Assembly (NCBI RefSeq): GCF_035222375.1
Contig: NW_026946366.1
Location: forward strand, 3,100,001 to 3,164,000
DNA: 64,000 nucleotides
Direction: 5' to 3'
Source of the DNA: Podospora pseudocomata
Taxonomy: Eukaryota; Ascomycota; Sordariomycetes; Sordariales; Podosporaceae
The notes below the pieces were generated by a model. It saw only the letters and a program-made list of their open reading frames with translations, had not been told where the DNA came from and searched no databases. A program made the translations under genes and the position numbers. Below, piece by piece: positions 58,517 to 64,000 of this stretch; position 1 is the first letter of the stretch; every line of letters begins with the position of its first letter.

Positions 58517-60733
58517 ATGAAACGAAGTATTGCCTGCCAGTGTCTGTTGGCAACAGGTCTGGTCATTGGAGAGAAAGTCTACCCGGGCCCACACACAACC
58601 ACCCACGTCGATGACCTCCCGAAGCATCTCAGGCCCGGGGTCGCCCAGCCCAAACCCAAACTTGGCTGCAGCGACGTGTTGACAATCTACCATTTCAACG
58701 ATGTGTACCACTCGCTAAACCGGGAGCATGTCGCTCGCTTTGCCACCATGCTCGAGTCGGCCAAAAACGGGGGGAACCCCTTAAAGGTTGAACTCCGGGG
58801 CAATCCTAAAAACTCCTCCACCCCGATTGTGGTTCTCAGCAGTGGCGTCTTTGCCCCAGCTACCCCGAACGGGCAAGCCACTACAAATGCGGAGAGGATC
58901 ACGACTGTTTTATCACAGCTGCCCATTGATGTAGTGTGCTGCATCTCTGGCATGTTCCCAACTCCCGTTGTCATTCCTGTGTGCCGTGTACTGACTGATA
59001 TTAGATACCCCCAGCAGCTCCCCCAGAGAGCCTACCTTTCCCCCGTTCGGGCTGGCTTCTGCCTCTCCCAAACATCGCTCCTCAGAAGCACAGTCTTCCG
59101 CATTTTGCTTTCAAGACGCCGGTGTCTCCGCCCCCATGACCAATCTCGTCGTGTCCCCCGCCGCCGCGCTGGTTTCTCCTTCAGCCCAGCGCGTTTTTGA
59201 TATCCGGCAGCAGGGAAAGTACAAGATTGGCTTCTTTGGCATGGTTGGCATGGACTGGGATGTCCACTCCACCAATGTGTTGGATGATCTACCTAAGGAG
59301 CACAAGGAGTTTCTTGTGAGTGAAGCGAAATCCAGTGCAAAGGTGCTGAGGACAGAGTACAGGGTTGATCTTGTGGTTGCGGTGACGAATATGAGACTGG
59401 CGGAGGACCTCCTTCTCAGTGGTGCGACGCAGGAAAAGGGGCTCGAGAGGGTGGATTTTATCTTTGGAGGTTATGACCGTGAGGCCGTGGGGACTTTTTA
59501 CCCTGAGCTTGTGATGCAGGCAGCACAGCGAGGGGGAAAGCAAGGGTAAGGTGGGCAGTGGTCGATACGAGGTCACCAGTCCAGAGATCAGGGTCGTCAA
59601 AAGCGGCGCGGCGTGGGAAGGGTTGAGTGTGGTGGAGATGTGCGTCAAAAGGAGGGCGAGGACTTGCCGGAGCTGGACAGTGTCAAAGGTAGGCGTCGTA
59701 TCTTGTCCTTGTTGCCTTGGGGTCTCCTTGCAAAGACTGACAGGTGGCTGTGTTTCTTTCAGTGACGCAATTCCATCACCTTGAACGCTACCCACCTTTT
59801 GCATCTCTTTCTCCCTCGGTCTGCATGCTCAAGACAATTGACACTGTCACTCCTGACCTCGCCAGTTTGACCACCAAGCCCCTTTTCGTCTCTCGCTCCA
59901 GGATCAACGCTAAGGAGGCAGCTGTCCGGCATTCTGAGACCAAGCTTGGTAATCTCATTGCCGGTTCCATGATGGCCTACTGCGACGCTGTCATAGCCCT
60001 GTTCTTGTCTGGTGCCATAAGATGTGATCGGATTCTTGGATCCGCATCCGAGGAGCAGCGACAGTTCGAAGTGATCGGGGCTGACATCATTGATTGCTTG
60101 CTGTTCCAGAACCAGCTTGTATTGAAGCTGATCACCGGGAAGGCGATGAGAGCTGCGTTGGAGAACTCCGTGTCCGAGAGGCACGCCGATGGCCGCTTTC
60201 TTCAGATAGGAGGCTTGAGGGTGAATGCCTCACTGGCGAGGCCCGAAGGGGACAGAATTTTCTCTGCGAAATGGGTTCTCCAAGAGCATGTCAATGGCAC
60301 GCGAATTGAAGAGCATATTCGTGATGAGAAAAATTACACCGTTGCCATGACTGAGTGGTTGGCCAACGGCTGGGGAGGTTTCTCTATGCTCCGCAAGGAA
60401 CAATCGTTGCGAGAGGGTGAAGCGGAAGGCATGACCGACACCGACCTCTTTTTCAAGGCTTTTGGGGAGTGGTCAGACATCGACAACGCGTTTATTTCCA
60501 TGGCCACCGAGAACAGAAAGAAGAAGCAGGCCCCGTTGGCTGTGAAAAAGTACCTGAACAATCCGTATCTGAGCAGTCGGAACTCCGGTCTTTGGGCCGT
60601 CAGGTATAAGATGGTGCTTGGCAAAGACGATGAAAAGGGGGTCCTCATTGTCTCACCAAAAGTTGATGGAAGAATCCATTTCCAAAGACCTGAAAATCTC
60701 GAGAAATTCGCACAGAGAGGGGGTCCTAGATAG
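58517..60733 (+). pseudogene. decayed 5'-nucleotidase / calcineurin-like phosphoesterase
   Basis: An N-terminal part (58517 to about 58970) begins with a signal-like segment and retains Y-H-F-N-D-V-Y-H, the first metal motif. The second motif, normally G-D-x-F-x-P, reads S-S-G-V-F-A-P. The N-H-D/E block is absent between 58960 and 59130. The later T-H reads T-N (V-A-V-T-N-M-R), and the G-G-H-D-H motif reads G-G-Y-D-R near 59465. The C-terminal nucleotidase domain (59760-60733) is long and well kept: S-E-T-K-L-G-N-L-I-A-G, A-I-R-C-D-R-I-L, A-L-E-N-S-V-S-E-R-H-A-D-G-R-F-L-Q. Frame changes are needed near 59548 and again near 59650; a normal intron (about 59691-59760) lies between. Inference: a pseudogene, or at least a dead enzyme. 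Alternative: an expressed C-terminal fragment starting in the 59744-60733 frame. Confidence 0.65.
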
Positions 60734-61063
60734 ATAGGCGGGTCGGCAAAACCCTAGAGCTTTACAGACTGAATATAAGCGAACCAGATTGCCTAGCTCG
60801 TAGCCTGATGATGGACAAGCCCGAGCAATGTTGTTGTACTGAACAGACACTGTCCTGTTCCTGTGCCTCAGCTATGCCCGGATTGTCAGCTTCCTGGTCT
60901 TCGAGATTCCTAGGCAGGTGTTTGCTCGTGTGTGATGCAATTGCTGTCTATGATTTCCCAGCCTAGACAACCATGCTTCACCTTCTTATTCTGTATGTAC
61001 ACTGCAAGCCCGTCTTGTGATTCCTGTGCTCGCCCGTTCGTTTCCCCGCCGTCTTCCAACGCT
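60734..61063. other. intergenic, convergent 3' ends
   Basis: About 330 nt between the nucleotidase relic and NDUFB7 on the other strand. Nothing seen. Confidence 0.5.
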
Positions 61064-61483
61064 CTAGTTACTCCGCGCACCTCCCTTGGCCTCTCTGAGC
61101 TCGTCCATCTTGGCCACCCGCTTCTTGAACTCGACGTACTGGCACTTTTCGTAGCTGTGTCTCTCGTCCTGTGGTGTGGTCAGTATTGTCAGCTACCCCA
61201 CGATGAGAGCGGTTCGGGGGCCAGTCGGTTGACAGGGACGCTGGGGTGGAATCCGTACGTTGCACTTCCAGGGAAGGTAGTATGTGTCCTGGCGACAGCG
61301 GTTGAGGGGGATCAAGAGGTGGCCGCAGCTGTCGCGGTACGCCATGGGGAGTTTGGCATCACGCATCTCCTCGCGGGTCGCCTCTGTGTGCTCGTTACGT
61401 TAGCCAATATGACGGAGATAATAGGTTGCGAATGGGGGAAGCAACATACGCCGCGGGATCTCGGAAGCCGTGCCTGTCGCCAT
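61064..61483 (-). CDS. NDUFB7: mitochondrial complex I subunit NDUFB7/B18 (three exons)
   Basis: Model: exons 61483-61450, 61383-61259 and 61168-61064; 87 aa. No single exon is long, so this gene is easy to miss. Text: A-T-R-E-E-M-R-D-A-K-L-P-M-A-Y-R-D-S-C-G-H-L-L-I-P-L-N-R-C, then Y-Y-L-P-W-K-C-N, D-E-R-H-S-Y-E-K-C-Q-Y-V-E-F-K-K-R, ending G-G-A-R-S-N. The two C-x9-C pairs form the CHCH fold that is oxidised on import into the intermembrane space. Known role: accessory subunit of NADH:ubiquinone oxidoreductase. Introns are 66 and 90 nt with CTAAC/CTGAC branch sites; all junctions keep frame. Confidence 0.93.
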
Positions 61484-62299
61484 TTTTGCTGCAATTGAGG
61501 CGGGCTAGCGTCGACAATTGCGAGGGGGGTTCGAGGTGGTGATGCTTGCGCTTCTGTTCTCGGAGCTCTGGCTACTGTCGCTGAGAAGCCAGTGGAGCTC
61601 CCACCTTGAGGTGGTCAGTGCTGACTGCCACTGTAAGTCTGAGCAAGGATCAAGGCACGTGCGGAATCACGTGAAACCTATGGGTCGTTTTTGTGCACGG
61701 GCCATTTCCCAGCTGTCGTTCCAACCACCAAGAAACACTAGCCGACCAAGTCTTGTCTCCGGCTCATCATCTACAAGACGAGGCCATCCAGCTCGGACAT
61801 GGGCGGGTGCAACACAACTCGCCGAGCTCACTTAGCCGGAACTCACTCACGGTCACCATCCCTTATTTCCAACCATACTGTTTGGTTTGAGTCGCTACCA
61901 TGATTTCAACTCTGCACAGAACGCCCATGGCTATGCTCTTTCGGTTATTTTTGCATTTTCCAGAAAACCAAGATGCTCTCGGCCCTCACTACAAATGATC
62001 TGCTGATCAGCCTCACTTTATCTCGCATGCTGAGGCACCTCTGGGCTACCTCTCAGTTCCTGAACCGACCCTGTGAGTCTGCCTGTATTGACGGGTTGCT
62101 TGAAGCCGGTGGTGCAACTCCAGATAGATAGACTGCAGCATGGAGGTATGGGTGTGTTTCGTTGCAATGCTACCTACCTACATGCTCTTCTGTCAAGTGG
62201 CTCAAATACACATCAGCAATCCCCGAATCTTGTGACTCTCTCTCTCTCTCTCTCTCTCTTCATGTCCAGTCTTTTCACCTTTTGCTCTTGGGCTTCAAA
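61484..62299. other. divergent promoter of NDUFB7 and the S28 peptidase
   Basis: About 800 nt. Holds the CT tract listed separately just before the peptidase start. No other signal. Confidence 0.5.
62235..62260. repeat. (CT)n microsatellite
   Basis: About 12 uninterrupted CT units ending some 40 nt before the S28 peptidase ATG, a typical position for a fungal pyrimidine-rich core-promoter or leader tract. Confidence 0.9.
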
Positions 62300-64000
62300 A
62301 TGAAGCCGTCTGTCCTTGTTTTGACCTTCCTAGGGCGTGTCGGTGCGTTACTGCCCTTGCCTCCAGCCCCCCAGCCCAACATCGCAACACTCAACCTAGA
62401 CACCTTGATGGGCAGTGAAAGCAGGTTCAGTCAGTTGATTGACCACTCTAACCCATCTTTGGGGACGTTCAGTCAGAGATACTGGTGGGATACCACCTAC
62501 TGGGATGGCCCGGGCTCTCCTGTATTTCCTTCCCCTTTTCTTGTCGCCCCAGGTCAATCACTAAAGTCACGTACAGGTGGTGGTATTTTCTCCAGGAGAG
62601 GCCAGCGCCGAATATTATAGCGGTTTCTTGACAAACCAGACCATAGTTGGTCTCTATGCCCAGGCCATTGGAGCTGCAATCCTCCTGATTGAACGTAAAT
62701 TTTCAACCCTCCCCTCAGGCACGAGATGGGTCACCGGCTAAAATGACACAAAAGACCGCTACTGGGGCGATTCCTCTCCCTTCTCCCACCTCTCCACGGT
62801 CAACATGACGTACCTGACCCTCAACGATTCTGTCGCTGATTTTGCTCATTTCGCCCGCCAAGTTCAGCTTCCGTTTGATGAATCCGGTCGGTCCAACGCC
62901 CCCAAGGCTCCATGGATTTTTGTAGGAGGCTCCTACTCTGGCAATCTCGCCGCCTGGCTCGACCACCTGTCTCCCGGGACCTTTTGGGCCTACCATGCGA
63001 GCTCGGCACCCGTTCAAGCCATCCGACACTTCTGGGAATACTTCACACCTATCTGGGAGGGCATGCCGCGAAACTGTAGCAAAGATTTTGAGAAGATCAC
63101 GGCTCATATCGACCAGGTTTTGGAACATGGCAGTGAGGAAGAGGTGAAAAGTCTGAAAGAAGGCTTTGGACTGGGGGACATCAAGGAGAAAGGGGATTTT
63201 GCGTCGTACGTCTCAGCTCATGGAGAAATCAAGAGACCTTGTGGCGCCTAACAAAGACAACCAGAGCGGTTGGGTTTGCGTTGGCAGAGTGGCAGTACAT
63301 TTGTAGGTGTTTCGCCATTGCGCTTGCTTGTGCCTACCTCACCTGGCCTCACTGACAATGGAACCCTAACAAAGCCATCACCTCCAGCTACCACCGTTTC
63401 TACCAAATGTGCGACACCATTCAGGGGGTTCGTCCCGTAGATCTTGACGGATGGGGCACTGAGCTGTGGTTCCCAAGCGGAGCTCCTACCTCCTCGCCGG
63501 CAAGCAACGGTGTTGGGCTGCAAAAAGCTCTGATCAACTACTCTGCCTGGTTCAAGCACGAATTCCTACCCGATGCCTGCAGCAACTATGGCTATGAAGA
63601 TTGGGCCCAGGTCAACTCGACCGGCTGCTATGACAGCTACAACGTGACCAGTCCGTTCTACACCGACTATTCGGTCAGCAACACCTTCAACAGGCAGTGG
63701 TTCTGGATGCTTTGCAATGAGCCCTTCTTTTACTGGCAGGCAGGCGCACCAGCAGGGCAACCATCCATCATGTCCCGCCACGTTAGTCCCGAGTACTTTG
63801 AGCGTCAGTGCCGCCTGATGTTTCCAGACCAGGGGGACGTCAGGTCGGGTCTCTCACTGGGCAAGACAGAGGCCGACGTCAACCAACTGACCGGCGGCTG
63901 GTTCGTGAAAACAACTCGGTTAATATGGACGAACGGGTACGTCTTCCACAGGGTCAACTTCTTTCTCCTTGTTTTGCTAACGCAGCGACAGAGAATTCGA
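62300..64000 (+). CDS. S28 family serine carboxypeptidase, secreted (partial, cut by window end)
   Basis: Model: exons 62300-62521, 62577-62694, 62755-63205, 63265-63302, 63375-63936 and 63994 onward; about 466 codons are visible. Signal peptide M-K-P-S-V-L-V-L-T-F-L-G-R-V-G-A-L. Conserved text: F-S-Q-R-Y-W-W-D-T-T-Y-W, P-G-E-A-S-A-E, I-E-H-R-Y-W-G-D-S-S-P-F and the nucleophile motif G-G-S-Y-S-G (Ser173). The last exon opens the T-N-G-E-F-D segment near the catalytic Asp; the His lies beyond the window. Exon 4 is only 38 nt, and two acceptors read AAAG, but frame and family alignment hold through all five introns (55-72 nt). Known role: removes residues after proline from peptide C-termini, or acts as a dipeptidyl peptidase, outside the cell, often in acid-grown fungi. 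Confidence 0.88.

Noticed and set aside
58931-59030. Possible long intron rescuing the 5'-nucleotidase middle part
   Set aside because: An acceptor at 59030 would keep frame, but the N-H-D metal block is missing from the whole interval on every frame, and later frame changes remain.

Overview
This is nuclear DNA of a filamentous ascomycete, most likely a sordariomycete. Genes carry 1 to 5 short introns, mostly 50-90 nt, with GT-AG ends and CTAAC/CTGAC-type branch points. The gene set is typically fungal: a LaeA-like methyltransferase, a Pth11-type receptor, a CBM1 protein, a GH6 cellulase, an S28 peptidase and a Zn2Cys6 factor. Gene models below were built by hand from reading frame, splice sites and family motifs. 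No species call is possible. I saw no rRNA, tRNA, CRISPR array, transposon or virus-like element.

Layout. 0-12 kb is an accessory-looking stretch: an atypical kinase-like protein, a DUF7689-like protein with a tandem TPGK tail, a LaeA-like methyltransferase, an acyl-CoA synthetase/FAT1 gene and a seven-helix Pth11-like receptor. 11-36 kb is mostly conserved housekeeping: ARF6, SGF29, phosphomannose isomerase, the Mediator kinase SSN3/CDK8, ARP2, a DCG1-like racemase, an MFS sugar transporter, an NmrA-like reductase, RNA polymerase I subunit RPA43, a CBM1-only secreted protein, an uncharacterised protein, ribosomal protein eS24, the EF2 methyltransferase EFM3 and the spliceosomal cyclophilin CYP6/PPIL4. 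36-42.8 kb has no gene I can support and precedes a Zn2Cys6 transcription factor. 46-55 kb holds an uncharacterised small protein with a start-overlapping upstream ORF, a 1,537-residue acidic protein that I interpret as a fungal coilin, and the riboflavin gene RIB1. 56-64 kb is rich in secreted enzymes: a GH6 cellulase with CRE1-type sites upstream, a decayed 5'-nucleotidase pseudogene, complex I subunit NDUFB7 on the other strand, and an S28 serine peptidase cut by the window end.

The genes do not form one pathway. Several act in nuclear RNA metabolism or transcription (SGF29, SSN3, RPA43, CYP6, the coilin candidate), but this looks like chance neighbourhood rather than a cluster. The most interesting items are the coilin candidate (48515-53200), the DUF7689-like protein with repeated CDK-type sites (2491-3857), and the 5'-nucleotidase relative that has lost most of its metal ligands (58517-60733).
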